Notes: generated from the letters alone by a model not told the origin. A stretch of DNA of 64,000 nucleotides from Nocardioides sp. Soil805 (GCF_001429625.1 NZ_LMSU01000001.1:2044003-2108002), one strand, 5' to 3'; positions 52,767-62,256 are shown, counted from the first letter of the stretch. Program-made: numbers and translations.

Positions 52767-53552
52767 CTACGGTGCGCGATGCGTCACGCGGGTCAGCACG
52801 GCACTGCCCCGCTCCGGGGACAGGTCGAGCTCCAGGACCGGCCCGATGCCGGGAGCGTAGAACTTGTTCTCCAGGACGTCCGGCTCGAGCGGCGTGGTGT
52901 TCGCGGTCTGGACGACGTCGTGGTGGAGCCCGGTCGGCGTGCGGAGGGTCTCGCGGGTGGAGAGGATCCGGGCCCGGTCCTCCGCCTCGCCCGCCAGGTG
53001 CTCCTCGCGGTAGCGGCAGCCGGCCGACAGGTGAGCGGGCAGGATGACGCCCGCCTGGGCGCCGTCGCGCCCGTGCATCCAGGACCCCTCGGTGCCGACG
53101 AACCGGCCGTCCTCGTAGGAGCGGGAGAGCTCGCCGAGGTACCACAGGCTCCCGCCGGAGTCCTGGGCGTACCAGTCCCGGGTGTCCTCGACGACCTCGC
53201 CGTCGACCCGGACCACGTCGTGCACCACCCGGGCGCGGACCGACTCGATGACCTTGGTGCGGCGGGTCACCGTGACGCGCACGGTGGCGACCTCGCCGCC
53301 ACCGCGCTCGACGTAGCGCCAGGTGGTGCCCGGGCGCATCGGCCAGTAGGGGTGGTCGATGCGCGTGGTGAAGTCCGCGGGATCCAGCCGCACCGGCTCG
53401 CCCCCGTGCGGCAGCGGGTAGGGCCCCGGCTGGGCGCAGGGATGACCGGGCCCGGACGCCGTCGGGGGCGCCGCGGAGGTGGCGTGGCCGGTGCCGGTCG
53501 CCAGGGCGGCGACCACGGCGCCCGAGACGAGTGCTGCGGTGCTGATCTTCAT
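52767..53552 (-). CDS. Secreted hypothetical protein
   Basis: 261 residues from ATG 53552 behind AGGAGA. Signal peptide KISTAALVSGAVVAALATGTGHA. The mature part (HPYWPMRPGTTWRYVERGGGEV; DTRDWYAQDSGGSLWYLGE; GVILPAHLSAGCRYREEHLAGEAEDRA) is a beta-rich domain known from many actinobacterial and proteobacterial secreted proteins of unknown function. Longer frames upstream run through the AtoE gene in another frame and are not real. Confidence 0.72.
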   Translation of the reverse strand: MKISTAALVSGAVVAALATGTGHATSAAPPTASGPGHPCAQPGPYPLPHGGEPVRLDPADFTTRIDHPYWPMRPGTTWRYVERGGGEVATVRVTVTRRTKVIESVRARVVHDVVRVDGEVVEDTRDWYAQDSGGSLWYLGELSRSYEDGRFVGTEGSWMHGRDGAQAGVILPAHLSAGCRYREEHLAGEAEDRARILSTRETLRTPTGLHHDVVQTANTTPLEPDVLENKFYAPGIGPVLELDLSPERGSAVLTRVTHRAP

Positions 53553-53656
53553 GACGGGTCTCCTGACCGGGGGTGGGCCGTGCTGCTGCCACCAGCGTGG
53601 ACCCCGGTCGCTGAAGACCTCCTGAACGGCCCCCCCGGGTGTCGCCCGAGCCGGGG

Positions 53657-55087
53657 TCAGGGCATCACCTGCGGCTCGAACTCGAAGGTCATCCCCAGCA
53701 GCCAGAGCAGCAGCAGCACCACCGGCAGGTGGAAGAGGAACTGCAGGAACGTGAAGCCGACCAGGTCCCTGGCCCGCACCCCGAGCACCGCGAGCAGCGG
53801 CAGCATGAAGAACGGGTTGACGAGGTTGGGCAGCGCCTCGGCGGCGTTGTAGATCTGCACCGTCCAGCCGAGGTTCATGCCCACGTCGGTCGCCGACTGC
53901 ATGACGTACGGCGCCTCGACGAGCCACTTGCCGCCGCCCGACGGGACGAGCAGACCCAGCAGGGCGGTGTAGAGGGCGATCACCACGGCGAAGGCGCCGC
54001 TGTCGCCGACGCGGGTGAAGAGGTCGGCCAGGTGCTCCGACACGGTGACCCCGCCGCGCCCCGGCGCCCGGGTCAGGATCGCCGCCATCGCGGCGTACAG
54101 GGGGAACTGGACGAGCACGCCGGCGGTGGTGGGGACGGCCTTCGTGACGGCGTTGAGGAAGCCTCGGGGCGTGCCGTGCAGGACCAGTCCGAGGATGAGG
54201 AAGACCATCAGGTAGCCGTTGAGGCTGCTGATCACCGACAGGAACGGCAGCGTCGCGAACTGGTGGACGAGCCAGCCCAGGGTGAGCAGGCCGACCAGCA
54301 GGGGCAGGATCCTGGAGTACTCCAGCCACTCGCCGGGCCGGGCGCGCTGCGGCATCGGCTCGACGCGGTCGGAGAGGTCGACGTCCATGTCCTCGGCGGT
54401 GCGGACGGCCTCGCCCTGCGGTGCGGACGCCCAGGCGACGACGACGCTGAGGACGATCAGCACGGCGGCCATCAGCAGCGACTGCCACGTCAGGATCGTC
54501 GCGCCGAAGTCGAGCACCCCGGTGATCTCGAGCAGCTCCGGCGGCAGCGAGGCGGGCGTCGCCTGCAGCTGGGCGGCCGAGGAGGAGAGGCCGAGGGCCC
54601 ACACGGCACCGAGGCCGAGGTACGCCGCGGCGCCCAGGGCCCGGTAGTCGGCGCGCAGGTCGCCGCGGCGCGCGATCGCCCGGGCGAGCAGGCCGCTGAA
54701 GACCAGGCTGAGCCCCCAGTTGAGCATCGAGACCAGGCACGACAGCAGCGCCACGAAGGCCACCGCCCCGCGCGGGCTCGCGGGGACGAGGGCGATCCGC
54801 TCGATGAGGCGGGCGACCGGCGGCGAGGTCGCGACGACGTACCCGGTCAGCACCACCATCGCCATCTGCAGGGTGAACTGCGCGAGGTCCCAGAAGCCGG
54901 TGCCGAAGGTCTCGGCCACCGTGACCGGGCTGGCGCCGTTGAGCATGGCGGCGACCGAGACGATCACGACGCCCGCGAGGGCGAAGACGTACGCGTCGGG
55001 GAACCACTTCTCGGTCCAGGCGGCGGTGCGCTGGGCCAGGCGGGCCAGGCCCTTCTCGTGCTCGGCGGTGGAGGTGAGGGTCGACAT
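53657..55087 (-). CDS. atoE: Short-chain fatty acid transporter AtoE family
   Basis: 476 residues with about 12 helices. The N-terminus (AAWTEKWFPDAYVFALAGVVIVSVAAMLNG) and the core (WGLSLVFSGLLARAIARR; LVPSGGGKWLVEAPYVMQSA) match AtoE, which imports short-chain fatty acids such as acetoacetate and butyrate. No ato degradation genes are nearby. Divergent from the acetyltransferase gene 68 bases away. Confidence 0.85.
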   Translation of the reverse strand: MSTLTSTAEHEKGLARLAQRTAAWTEKWFPDAYVFALAGVVIVSVAAMLNGASPVTVAETFGTGFWDLAQFTLQMAMVVLTGYVVATSPPVARLIERIALVPASPRGAVAFVALLSCLVSMLNWGLSLVFSGLLARAIARRGDLRADYRALGAAAYLGLGAVWALGLSSSAAQLQATPASLPPELLEITGVLDFGATILTWQSLLMAAVLIVLSVVVAWASAPQGEAVRTAEDMDVDLSDRVEPMPQRARPGEWLEYSRILPLLVGLLTLGWLVHQFATLPFLSVISSLNGYLMVFLILGLVLHGTPRGFLNAVTKAVPTTAGVLVQFPLYAAMAAILTRAPGRGGVTVSEHLADLFTRVGDSGAFAVVIALYTALLGLLVPSGGGKWLVEAPYVMQSATDVGMNLGWTVQIYNAAEALPNLVNPFFMLPLLAVLGVRARDLVGFTFLQFLFHLPVVLLLLWLLGMTFEFEPQVMP

Positions 55088-55155
55088 GGCACGGCAACCT
55101 AGCCGAGCGGCAGCGGGCGGTCGGCGAGGCCCCGGGACCCCGTAGGTTGGCCGCC

Positions 55156-55719
55156 ATGAGCGACGAACGGACGATGCGTGAGCGGATGCTGGCCGGGGAG
55201 CCCTACATCGCGGACGACCCCGTGCTGGGCGAGGAGTCGCGCCGGGCGCAGCGGCTGTGCCACCAGATCAACATGGCGGACCCGACGGACCGCGACCTCA
55301 AGCGCACCCTGCTGGACGAGCTGCTCGGCGCCTTCGGCGAGGACAGCGAGCTGCGTCCGCCCTTCCAGTGCGACTTCGGCTACCAGACGACGATCGGGGC
55401 CCGCACCTTCGCCAACTTCGGGCTGGTCGTCCTCGACGTGGCCACCGTGACCATCGGCGACGACGTGCAGATCGGTCCCGGGGTGCAGCTGCTCACCGCG
55501 ACGCACCCGATCGAGCCGGGCCCGCGCCGGGACAAGTGGGAGGCGGCGCAGCCCATCGTCATCGGGGACAACGTGTGGCTCGGCGGCGGCGTCATCGTCT
55601 GCCCCGGGGTCACCATCGGCGCGGACACCGTCGTCGGCGCCGGGTCGGTCGTCGTGCAGGACCTGCCGTCGGGCGTGGTGGCGGTCGGCTCGCCGGCCAG
55701 GGTCATCCGCAGCATCTAG
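55156..55719 (+). CDS. Maltose/galactoside O-acetyltransferase-like hexapeptide transferase
   Basis: 187 residues from ATG 55156. The N-terminal Maa domain (MRERMLAGEPYIADDPVLGEESRRAQRLCHQIN) precedes the left-handed beta helix: IGDDVQIGPGVQLLTATHPIEP contains the catalytic histidine, and VIGDNVWLGGGVIVCPGVTIGADTVVGAGSVV the hexapeptide repeats. It acetylates sugars or related acceptors with acetyl-CoA. It is followed after 30 bases by the monooxygenase-like gene. Confidence 0.9.
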   Translation: MSDERTMRERMLAGEPYIADDPVLGEESRRAQRLCHQINMADPTDRDLKRTLLDELLGAFGEDSELRPPFQCDFGYQTTIGARTFANFGLVVLDVATVTIGDDVQIGPGVQLLTATHPIEPGPRRDKWEAAQPIVIGDNVWLGGGVIVCPGVTIGADTVVGAGSVVVQDLPSGVVAVGSPARVIRSI

Positions 55720-55749
55720 GGTGGGCGGACACCCACGAGAGGCACACCC

Positions 55750-56046
55750 ATGAGCGAGCTGCACGTCGTCGCCACCATCCCCGTCAAGGCCGAGCACGTC
55801 GACTCGCTGCGGGAGGCGCTGGCCGGGCTGGCCGAGGCCACCCGCCAGGAGCCGGGCTGCCTCGCCTACGACCTCTACGAGTCCGCGGCCGCCCCCGGCG
55901 TCTTCGTCACCGTCGAGCGGTGGAGCGACCAGGCCGCCCTCGACGCCCACATGCAGGCCCCCCACGTGGCCGCCGCCTTCGCCGCGGCGGACGGCGCCCT
56001 CACCGGGGACGTGGCCATCCACCCGCTGGTGCCCGTCACCGGCTAG
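55750..56046 (+). CDS. ABM-domain (putative quinol monooxygenase) protein
   Basis: 98 residues, one ferredoxin-like ABM domain: VVATIPVKAEHVDSLREALAGLAEATRQEPGCLAYDLYES and ERWSDQAALDAHMQAPHVAAA with the conserved W, H and A. Dimers of this family oxidise quinols or act on polyketide-like compounds without cofactors. GAGAGGCAC precedes the ATG. Probably co-transcribed with the acetyltransferase gene. Confidence 0.85.
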   Translation: MSELHVVATIPVKAEHVDSLREALAGLAEATRQEPGCLAYDLYESAAAPGVFVTVERWSDQAALDAHMQAPHVAAAFAAADGALTGDVAIHPLVPVTG

Positions 56047-56100
56047 GCCCCTGGCCCGGGGTCACCCCTTCGGGGGCGCTGCGACGGCGCGAGCGCGGGG

Positions 56101-56118
56101 AAGGCAATTGAATGCCTT
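56101..56118. promoter_or_regulatory. Inverted repeat upstream of the second Ser/Thr kinase
   Basis: AAGGCA-ATTGAA-TGCCTT is a perfect 6-6-6 inverted repeat, A/T-rich for this DNA, 71 bases before the kinase start chosen here. It may be an operator or overlap the promoter. An ATG inside the repeat (56112) opens the kinase frame but is unlikely to be used. Confidence 0.5.
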
Positions 56119-56189
56119 ACCATCCGAAGGAAGCGTGTGCGAGGACCGCACGGGCTCGTGATGGCTCCAAGAGATGGGACCCCTTGCTC

Positions 56190-57185
56190 GTGGAACGACT
56201 CGCCGTAGGTTTTCGGCTGGGGGATCGGTACGTCCTCGAGGAGCGCATCGCCTCCGGTGGCATGGCTGACGTGTGGCGCGCCATGGACGAGGTGCTCCAG
56301 CGCGCGGTCGCGGTCAAGATCATGCGCGCCGACCCGGACAACGAGGAGATCTTCGCCAAGCGCTTCCGCGACGAGGCCCGGCACTCCGCGGCCCTCATGC
56401 ACACCAACATCACCACCGTCTTCGACTACGGCGAGGACGACCACCTCACCTACCTCGTGATGGAGCTCGTCCCGGGAGCCCCGCTGTCGGCGGTGATCCG
56501 CGAGGCGGGCGCGCTGGAGCCCGACATGGTGCGCTCGATCATCGGCCAGGCGGCGCTCGCGCTCGGCGTGGCCCACGAGGCCCGCGTGGTGCACCGAGAC
56601 GTCAAGCCCGCCAACATCCTGGTCCGCGACGACGGCGTCGTGATGCTCACCGACTTCGGGATCGCGCGCGCCCTCGACGCCCGCGGCCACACCCGCGTCG
56701 GCGAGATGCTCGGCACCCCCAACTACATCAGCCCCGAGCAGGCGCTCGGGCAGCCGGCGACCGGCGCGAGCGACCTCTACGCCCTCGGCGTGGTCGCCCA
56801 CGAGATGCTCACCGGCACCCGCCCCTTCGACCGGGGCACGCCGATCGCCACCGCGATGTCGCACGTCAACGAGCCGCCCCCGCCGCTGGCCGAGGAGGTC
56901 CCGGCGGAGCTGCGGGCCGTCGTCGCCGCCCTGCTGGAGAAGCAGCCCGCCGACCGTCCCGCCAACGCCCGGGCGGTCGCGGAGATGATGGGCATCGCCA
57001 CCACCGAGCTGGCCGGCCTGGCCGACGGCCTGGCCGCCCTGGTGGACGGCTTCCACGACGACGACACCGCCACCCCGGCCTACCGGAGCGGCCCCTCGCC
57101 GACTCCCGCGCGCGACGTCGTCGCCGACACCCCGCCGGAGGACGTCCACACGGTCGCCACCCCGGTCCGTGACCTGCTCGGCTGA
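56190..57185 (+). CDS. Cytoplasmic serine/threonine protein kinase
   Basis: 331 residues from GTG 56190; an ATG at 56112 would add 26 residues without similarity to kinases. The catalytic motifs are intact: IASGGMADVWRAMD, VAVKIMRAD, VHRDVKPANILV, LTDFGIARA and GTPNYISPEQAL. The C-terminal 60 residues are disordered, Pro/Asp/Thr-rich, with no membrane helix or PASTA repeat, unlike PknB. It resembles the PknB/PknA-like soluble kinases of actinobacteria. FHA proteins such as that at 44832-45728 are typical substrates. Confidence 0.85.
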   Translation: MERLAVGFRLGDRYVLEERIASGGMADVWRAMDEVLQRAVAVKIMRADPDNEEIFAKRFRDEARHSAALMHTNITTVFDYGEDDHLTYLVMELVPGAPLSAVIREAGALEPDMVRSIIGQAALALGVAHEARVVHRDVKPANILVRDDGVVMLTDFGIARALDARGHTRVGEMLGTPNYISPEQALGQPATGASDLYALGVVAHEMLTGTRPFDRGTPIATAMSHVNEPPPPLAEEVPAELRAVVAALLEKQPADRPANARAVAEMMGIATTELAGLADGLAALVDGFHDDDTATPAYRSGPSPTPARDVVADTPPEDVHTVATPVRDLLG

Positions 57186-57224
57186 CCTGCTCACCTGATC
57201 TGGTCGAGGACGCGGCGGTGACGG

Positions 57225-58775
57225 GTGGGACCGGGCAGCGGGTCCTCCGGCGCCGGTCGCCCCGGCCGCGCTGATCCGCGCGGGCGCGCCGTACCGCTCC
57301 TGCTCACCGCCGCCGCCGTGCTGGGCGCGGTGCTGGTGCGCCTGCCCTTCGCGGTCGGGCCGCTGACGCCCGACGAAGCCGGCTTCCTGATGGTCGGCGG
57401 CCAGTGGGCGCCGGGCAGCAGCCTCTACGGCGACTACTGGGTCGACCGACCACCCGGTCTCGTCGCGGTGGCCGGGCTCGCCTCCCAGCTCGGCGGGGGC
57501 GTCGCGTTGCGGCTCGTCGGCGCCGTCGCCGCGGCCGCCGCGGTGCTCGCCGCCGCCCTGGTCGGACGACGGCTCGCGCCGTGGCACAGGTGGTCGGGCG
57601 CCGCGTGCGCGGCGCTGACGGCGGCGCTCGTCTCCAACCCGCTGCTGGCGGTGCGGGAGATCGGTGGCGAGGTGCTGGCGCTCCCGTTCCTCCTCGGCGG
57701 CGCGTGGATGCTGTTCACCGCCGTCGAGCGGCGCTCGCGGGCCTGGGCCGCCGGGGGCGGCGTGCTCGGCGCCGGCGCCGCCTCCCTGAAGCAGAACCTG
57801 GTCGACGTCCTGGTGCTGGCCGTCCTGCTGGCGGTGGTCCTGCTCGTCGCCCGCCGGTGGCGCGACGCCGTCCGGTTGCTGGCGTGGTGCGGGGTCGGTG
57901 CCGCCGCCGTGGTGGCCGCGGTCCTCGTGCTGGCCGACACCCGGGGCACGTCGCCCGCCGGGCTCTGGGACGCGGTGGTGCTCTTCCGGCTCCGCGCGAG
58001 CGAGGTGATCTCCACCGAGGCGTCGGCTGCGACGGGCGCGCGGGCCGGCCTCCTGCTCCTGGCCCTGGTCGGCAGCGGCGTGCCGGTCGTGGCCCTGCTG
58101 CTGCTCCGCCTGCCCTGGCGGCCCACGGGTCGTGCCGCGTGGTCCGACGGATCAGGGGACCCGGGCGACCCGGCCCTCACCTGGGTGGCCGCCGGGCTCC
58201 TGGCCTGGGAGGGGCTCTCGGTGGCGGCGGGGGGCAGCTACTGGCTGCACTACCTGGTGGGTCTGGTGCCCGGACTCGTGGTCGTCCTCGCGCTCGCCCT
58301 GCGCCGGCGCGCCGCGTCCGACACCGCGGCGGGGCGCGGATCGGTCGGCACCCCGGTCGGCGTCGCCCTCGTCGCGGTGGTGGCCTCCACCGCCGTCGCG
58401 CTGGGGGTCGTGTCGCTGCGGCCGCTCCAGCGGCCCGCCGACGAGCGGGCGGTCGTCGACTACCTGCGCGCCCACCGGGAGGGGCCGCGGACGGGAGTGG
58501 TGGCGTTCGGGGCGGCCTCGGTGCTCGAGGCGGCCGGCCTCCGGAGTCCCTACCCCTACCTGTGGAGCCTGCCCGTGCGCGTGCGGGACCCCGATCTCGT
58601 CCTGCTCGACCGGGTGCTGCGCGGTGGGTCGGCCCCGACGTGGATCGTGCGGCGCGGCGCGTCGCTGTCCTCGTGGGGCATCGACGCGGACCGCGCCGAC
58701 CGGGTGATCGGTCGCCACTACGACATGGTCTTCTTGTCCGGCGACTACCAGGTGCTGGCCAGGCGGACGGACTGA
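57225..58775 (+). CDS. GT-C type membrane glycosyltransferase
   Basis: 516 residues with about 11 helices. The first outer loop has LTPDEAGFLMVGGQW and LYGDYWVDRPPGLVA, the acidic-pair and D-R-P-P-G pattern of GT-C enzymes (ArnT/PMT-like) that use polyprenyl-phosphate sugars on the outer face of the membrane. A C-terminal soluble domain (VVDYLRAHREGPRTGVVAFG to HYDMVFLSGDYQVLARR) is typical too. The acceptor is unknown. GTG 57225 is chosen because the nearby GTG 57218 frame ends quickly. Confidence 0.8.
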   Translation: MGPGSGSSGAGRPGRADPRGRAVPLLLTAAAVLGAVLVRLPFAVGPLTPDEAGFLMVGGQWAPGSSLYGDYWVDRPPGLVAVAGLASQLGGGVALRLVGAVAAAAAVLAAALVGRRLAPWHRWSGAACAALTAALVSNPLLAVREIGGEVLALPFLLGGAWMLFTAVERRSRAWAAGGGVLGAGAASLKQNLVDVLVLAVLLAVVLLVARRWRDAVRLLAWCGVGAAAVVAAVLVLADTRGTSPAGLWDAVVLFRLRASEVISTEASAATGARAGLLLLALVGSGVPVVALLLLRLPWRPTGRAAWSDGSGDPGDPALTWVAAGLLAWEGLSVAAGGSYWLHYLVGLVPGLVVVLALALRRRAASDTAAGRGSVGTPVGVALVAVVASTAVALGVVSLRPLQRPADERAVVDYLRAHREGPRTGVVAFGAASVLEAAGLRSPYPYLWSLPVRVRDPDLVLLDRVLRGGSAPTWIVRRGASLSSWGIDADRADRVIGRHYDMVFLSGDYQVLARRTD

Positions 58776-58847
58776 GGCACGGCTCGCAACCAACGGGCCC
58801 CCGACGGCGTCCCTGACGGTGACACCACCGACGCTCGGGAGACGCCC

Positions 58848-59834
58848 ATGCCCAGAACCCTCACCCCACGACTCGTCCGCGTGGCCGCAGTCCTGACCGT
58901 GCTGGGCGCCGCCGCCGGACCCGTCGCCGGCGTGCTGCCGGCGAGCGCCGTGCGTGCGGACGTCCCGGTCACCTCCGTCCGCATCGGCCAGCTCGACCGT
59001 GGCGAGGGACCCGCCGTGCCCCGGGTCGTGGGCACCGCCGTCGTCGAGGGCGACCGGGTGCTCGACGTCGACGCCGACGAGGTGCAGCTGCTCGGGACCT
59101 CGGGCGAGGAGTACGTCGTCGCGACCTGGGCCGACGGCGGGTCCGCCGTCGAGCGGGTGGCGGCCGACGGCAGCCGGAGCACGGTGCTGGACCGCGTGCC
59201 CTACGCCGTCGACCTGTCCGGCGACGGCACCCGGCTCGTCACCACCCGGACCCCGAGCCTCCGGCGTACGGTCCTCGCGGTCCGCGACTCCACCACCGGG
59301 GAGGTGCTCGTCCGCCGGGTGTTCGGCGCCGGCGCGGCGGTCCTCGACGTCGACGACGGCCGGGTGCTCGTGGGCCAGACGGGTCCGGCCCGGACCCTGT
59401 CGTGGACGGTGGCGACCGACCGGGTGACCCGGGTCGCGGGGCGCGCCGGCTATGCCGCGGACATCTCCGCCGACCGGCTCGCCGTCTTCACCGCGCCCGT
59501 GTACGACGGCGGCTGCACCGTGCTGGCGAGGCTCTCGGCACCGCGTCGGACCCTGTGGCGCTCCTGCGAGGACGCGGTCCTCGACATCTCACCCGACGGG
59601 CGTCGGGTGCTCACCACCGGCGTCTACGCGGACGGACCCCTCGGTCGGTTCCACGTGGACACGGCGCGGGGTCGTCGGGTGGCGTCGTACGACTCCCCGG
59701 GCGGCTTCGGCGTCCTCGGCTGGGAGGACGCACGCACCGTCCTCGTCACCGCGTCGGACCGACGGGGTCGCAGCGCGCTGGTGCGGTGCGACGCCGTCGG
59801 GTGCGAGCGGGCCTCGGGCGTGGTCGCGCCCTGA
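58848..59834 (+). CDS. Secreted beta-propeller-like protein
   Basis: 328 residues from ATG 58848 with GGGAGA. A signal peptide (VRVAAVLTVLGAAAGPVAGVLPASA) is followed by repeats such as PYAVDLSGDGTRLVTTRT, AGYAADISADRLAVFTAP and AVLDISPDGRRVLTTGV, which look like blades of a TolB/WD-like propeller. Two or three cysteines are near the end. Function unknown. Confidence 0.72.
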   Translation: MPRTLTPRLVRVAAVLTVLGAAAGPVAGVLPASAVRADVPVTSVRIGQLDRGEGPAVPRVVGTAVVEGDRVLDVDADEVQLLGTSGEEYVVATWADGGSAVERVAADGSRSTVLDRVPYAVDLSGDGTRLVTTRTPSLRRTVLAVRDSTTGEVLVRRVFGAGAAVLDVDDGRVLVGQTGPARTLSWTVATDRVTRVAGRAGYAADISADRLAVFTAPVYDGGCTVLARLSAPRRTLWRSCEDAVLDISPDGRRVLTTGVYADGPLGRFHVDTARGRRVASYDSPGGFGVLGWEDARTVLVTASDRRGRSALVRCDAVGCERASGVVAP

Positions 59835-59935
59835 GGCCGGCGGGTCGGCCGGGTGGTGTCGCATCCGGTGCGGGTCGTTCGTGGAGAGGGAGACGGGCGC
59901 CCGATCAGTAGGGTGCCACCGACGAGAGGACGCAC

Positions 59936-60289
59936 ATGACCACCACCCAGTACCTGCTCGGAGTCCACCACGGCGACGAGGTCACGTGGCCCGAGGGAGT
60001 GACCGCCGACCGGGTGATGGCCGACGTCGACGCCTTCAACACCAGGCTCCGGCAGGAGGGCCGGTGGGTGTTCGCGGGCGGCCTGAAGCCGGCCTCGTCG
60101 GCCACCGTCGTCGACGCCAGCGGCGCCGAGCCGGTCGTCACCGACGGTCCGTACGTCGAGTCCAAGGAGTACCTCGGCGGCTTCTGGGTCATCGAGGCGG
60201 CCGACCTCGACGAGGCGATGCGCTGGGGCACCGAGGCCTCGGCCGCGTGCCACGGCCCGGTCGAGGTGCGCCCGTTCCAGTCCGAGTGA
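59936..60289 (+). CDS. YCII-related (DGPF) protein, partner of the ECF sigma factor
   Basis: 117 residues. The DGPF-type signature is VTDGPYVESKEYLGGFWVIEAADLDEAMRWG, preceded by FAGGLKP. In actinobacteria and proteobacteria this gene regularly stands before ECF42-group sigma factors. It lies seven bases before the sigma gene, so they form an operon. Its biochemical role (sensor or regulated enzyme) is still unsettled in the literature known to me. Confidence 0.88.
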   Translation: MTTTQYLLGVHHGDEVTWPEGVTADRVMADVDAFNTRLRQEGRWVFAGGLKPASSATVVDASGAEPVVTDGPYVESKEYLGGFWVIEAADLDEAMRWGTEASAACHGPVEVRPFQSE

Positions 60290-60296
60290 GCAGCCG

Positions 60297-61508
60297 GTGA
60301 GCGGGCCCGGCGACGGGTCCGGCGCCGGGGCTGCGCTGGCCGGGGTCGTGCGCGAGGAGCACGGCCGGATCGTCGGCGCCCTGGTCCGTCGGTACGGCGA
60401 CGTGGACCTCGCCGAGGACGCCGTCGCGGAGGCCCTCGAGGTGGCCTGGCAGAAGTGGCCGGTCGACGGCGTGCCGCCCAACCCCGGTGCCTGGCTCACC
60501 ACCACCGCGCACCGCAAGGCGCTCGACCGCCTGCGCCGCGAGTCCTCGCGCACGCACCGGGAGAGGGAGGCGACGGCGATGATCGACGTCCCGGCCGAGC
60601 CCCTCGGCGTCGTCGACGACGACCGGCTCCGGCTGTTCTTCATGTGCTGCCACCCCTCGCTCGCCCGGGAGACCCAGGTCGCCCTGACGCTGCGACTCGT
60701 CGCCGGGCTGAGCGTGGCCGAGATCGCCGCGGGGCTGCTGGTGGAGGAACGGGCGATGGCGCAGCGGATCACCCGCGCCAAGCGCAAGATCCGGGACGCC
60801 CGGATCCCCTTCCGGGTGCCTGCCCGCGAGGACCTGCCCGCGCGACTCGGGGGTGTGCTCGCCGCCCTCTACCTGGCCTTCAACGAGGGCTACCTCTCCG
60901 TCGGGGACGCGAGCGGCAGCCGCCCCGACCTCGCCGACGAGGCGATCCGGCTGGCCCGTCAGCTCGTGGCCCTGCTGCCGGCCGAGCCCGAGGCGCAGGG
61001 CCTGCTCGCGCTGATGCTCCTCACCCGGGCCCGCGACGGCGCCCGGGTCGTCGAGGGCCGGCTGGTGCTGCTGCACGAGCAGGACCGCAGCCGGTGGGAC
61101 CCCGACCTGCTCGCCGAGGGCCGGCTGCTGGTGCGGGCCCTGCTCGCGATCGGCCGGCCCGGGCCCTACCAGGTGCAGGCAGCGATCGGGGCGGCGCACA
61201 CCGACGACCAGGTGCCGTGGGCCGAGGTGGTCGCGCTCTACGACCTGCTGCTCACCCTGTCGCCGAGCCCGGTCGTGCGGCTCAACCGGGCCCTGGCCCT
61301 CGCCCGGGTCGAGGGACCGGAGGAGGCGCTGCGCCTCGTCGACGACCTCGACCTCGCGTCGTACCACCCGTGGCACGTGGCGCGGGCCCACCTCCTCGGC
61401 GAGCTGGGGCGCGACGCGGAGTCGCGGGCGGCCCTCGACGCCGCGCTCGCGCTGGACCCGACGCCGCTGGAGCGCGCGCACCTCACCCGGCTGCGCGACG
61501 GCGCCTGA
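60297..61508 (+). CDS. ECF42-type RNA polymerase sigma factor with long C-terminal TPR-like extension
   Basis: 403 residues from GTG 60297. Sigma region 2 is GALVRRYGDVDLAEDAVAEALEVAWQKWP and WLTTTAHRKALDRLRRE; region 4 is RLVAGLSVAEIAAGLLVEERAMAQRITRAKRKI. The C-terminal 220 residues (FNEGYLSVGDASGSR; LARVEGPEEALRLVDDLDL; AALDAALALDPTPLERAHL) form the TPR-like domain of the ECF42 group, which is thought to replace an anti-sigma factor. The DGPF gene ahead supports the assignment. Confidence 0.92.
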   Translation: MSGPGDGSGAGAALAGVVREEHGRIVGALVRRYGDVDLAEDAVAEALEVAWQKWPVDGVPPNPGAWLTTTAHRKALDRLRRESSRTHREREATAMIDVPAEPLGVVDDDRLRLFFMCCHPSLARETQVALTLRLVAGLSVAEIAAGLLVEERAMAQRITRAKRKIRDARIPFRVPAREDLPARLGGVLAALYLAFNEGYLSVGDASGSRPDLADEAIRLARQLVALLPAEPEAQGLLALMLLTRARDGARVVEGRLVLLHEQDRSRWDPDLLAEGRLLVRALLAIGRPGPYQVQAAIGAAHTDDQVPWAEVVALYDLLLTLSPSPVVRLNRALALARVEGPEEALRLVDDLDLASYHPWHVARAHLLGELGRDAESRAALDAALALDPTPLERAHLTRLRDGA

Positions 61509-61530
61509 GGCCGGGACACGGGGGACCGGC

Positions 61531-62217
61531 TCAGCCGAAGGCGTCCGCGCCGAGGTCCTGCTCTCCCGCCGCGATCGCGTCGACGATGCGCCGGGCCACG
61601 TCCTCGGGAGCCAGCCCCTGCGGCAGCCGCGGCGCCTCCCCGGCCAGCGGCCGGGTGGCCAGGCCGGTCTCGGTGTGCGGCGGCCGGACGTCCAGGACGG
61701 TGACCCGTGCGCGGCGCAGCTCGGTGCGCAGGGCGGTGGCGACGGCGCTGAGGGCCGCCTTGCTGGCGGAGTACGCCGCCATGCCGGGCAGCGGGCGCTC
61801 GGCGACCACGGCGCTGATCTGGAGCACGAACCCCTGCGACTCCTGCAGGGCCGGCAGCAGCCGGCGGACGAGGAACAGCGGCCCGACGACGTTGGTGAGG
61901 AACAGCTCCTCGATCACCTCGTCCGGGGTGTCGACGAGGGGCCCGAAGGCCACCACGCCGGCCGCGTTGACCAGCCCGTCGAGACCGCCGTACGCCGCCT
62001 GGGCCGCCGAGGCGATCGTGTCGCCGGCCGTCGCGTCCCCGACCTCGGCGACGACGACGGGGGCGTCGATCCCGAGGGCCTCGAGGCGGGCGGCATCGCG
62101 ACCGACGAGCAGCAGCCGCGCCCCGCGGCGTACCAGCTCGTGGGCGACCAGGGAGCCCAGCGCGCCGCTGGCCCCCACCACGGCGATCCGGGCCCCGTCC
62201 AGCTCACGCGTGCTCAT
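61531..62217 (-). CDS. Short-chain dehydrogenase/reductase
   Basis: 228 residues from ATG 62217. Cofactor loop RIAVVGASGALGSLVAHEL, GRDAARLEAL (arginine favouring NADP), DGLVNAAGVVAFG, catalytic ISAVVAERPLPGMAAYSASKAALSAV. This order is standard for SDR enzymes of about 230 residues. No substrate can be assigned. Divergent from the MOSC gene 39 bases away, convergent with the sigma gene (22 bases between stops). Confidence 0.88.
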   Translation of the reverse strand: MSTRELDGARIAVVGASGALGSLVAHELVRRGARLLLVGRDAARLEALGIDAPVVVAEVGDATAGDTIASAAQAAYGGLDGLVNAAGVVAFGPLVDTPDEVIEELFLTNVVGPLFLVRRLLPALQESQGFVLQISAVVAERPLPGMAAYSASKAALSAVATALRTELRRARVTVLDVRPPHTETGLATRPLAGEAPRLPQGLAPEDVARRIVDAIAAGEQDLGADAFG

Positions 62218-62256
62218 GTCGGCGACAGTAACCGCCCCCTGACTACCGTGCCCCTC

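Noticed and set aside
53657-55157. Continuation of the secreted-protein frame (52767) to 55157
   Set aside because: The upstream part is an out-of-frame shadow of the AtoE gene; the signal peptide and ribosome site fix the true start at 53552.
56112-56189. ATG 56112 as start of the second Ser/Thr kinase
   Set aside because: It lies inside an inverted repeat, has no ribosome site, and adds Arg/Lys-rich residues without kinase similarity. GTG 56190 is preferred, though not proven.
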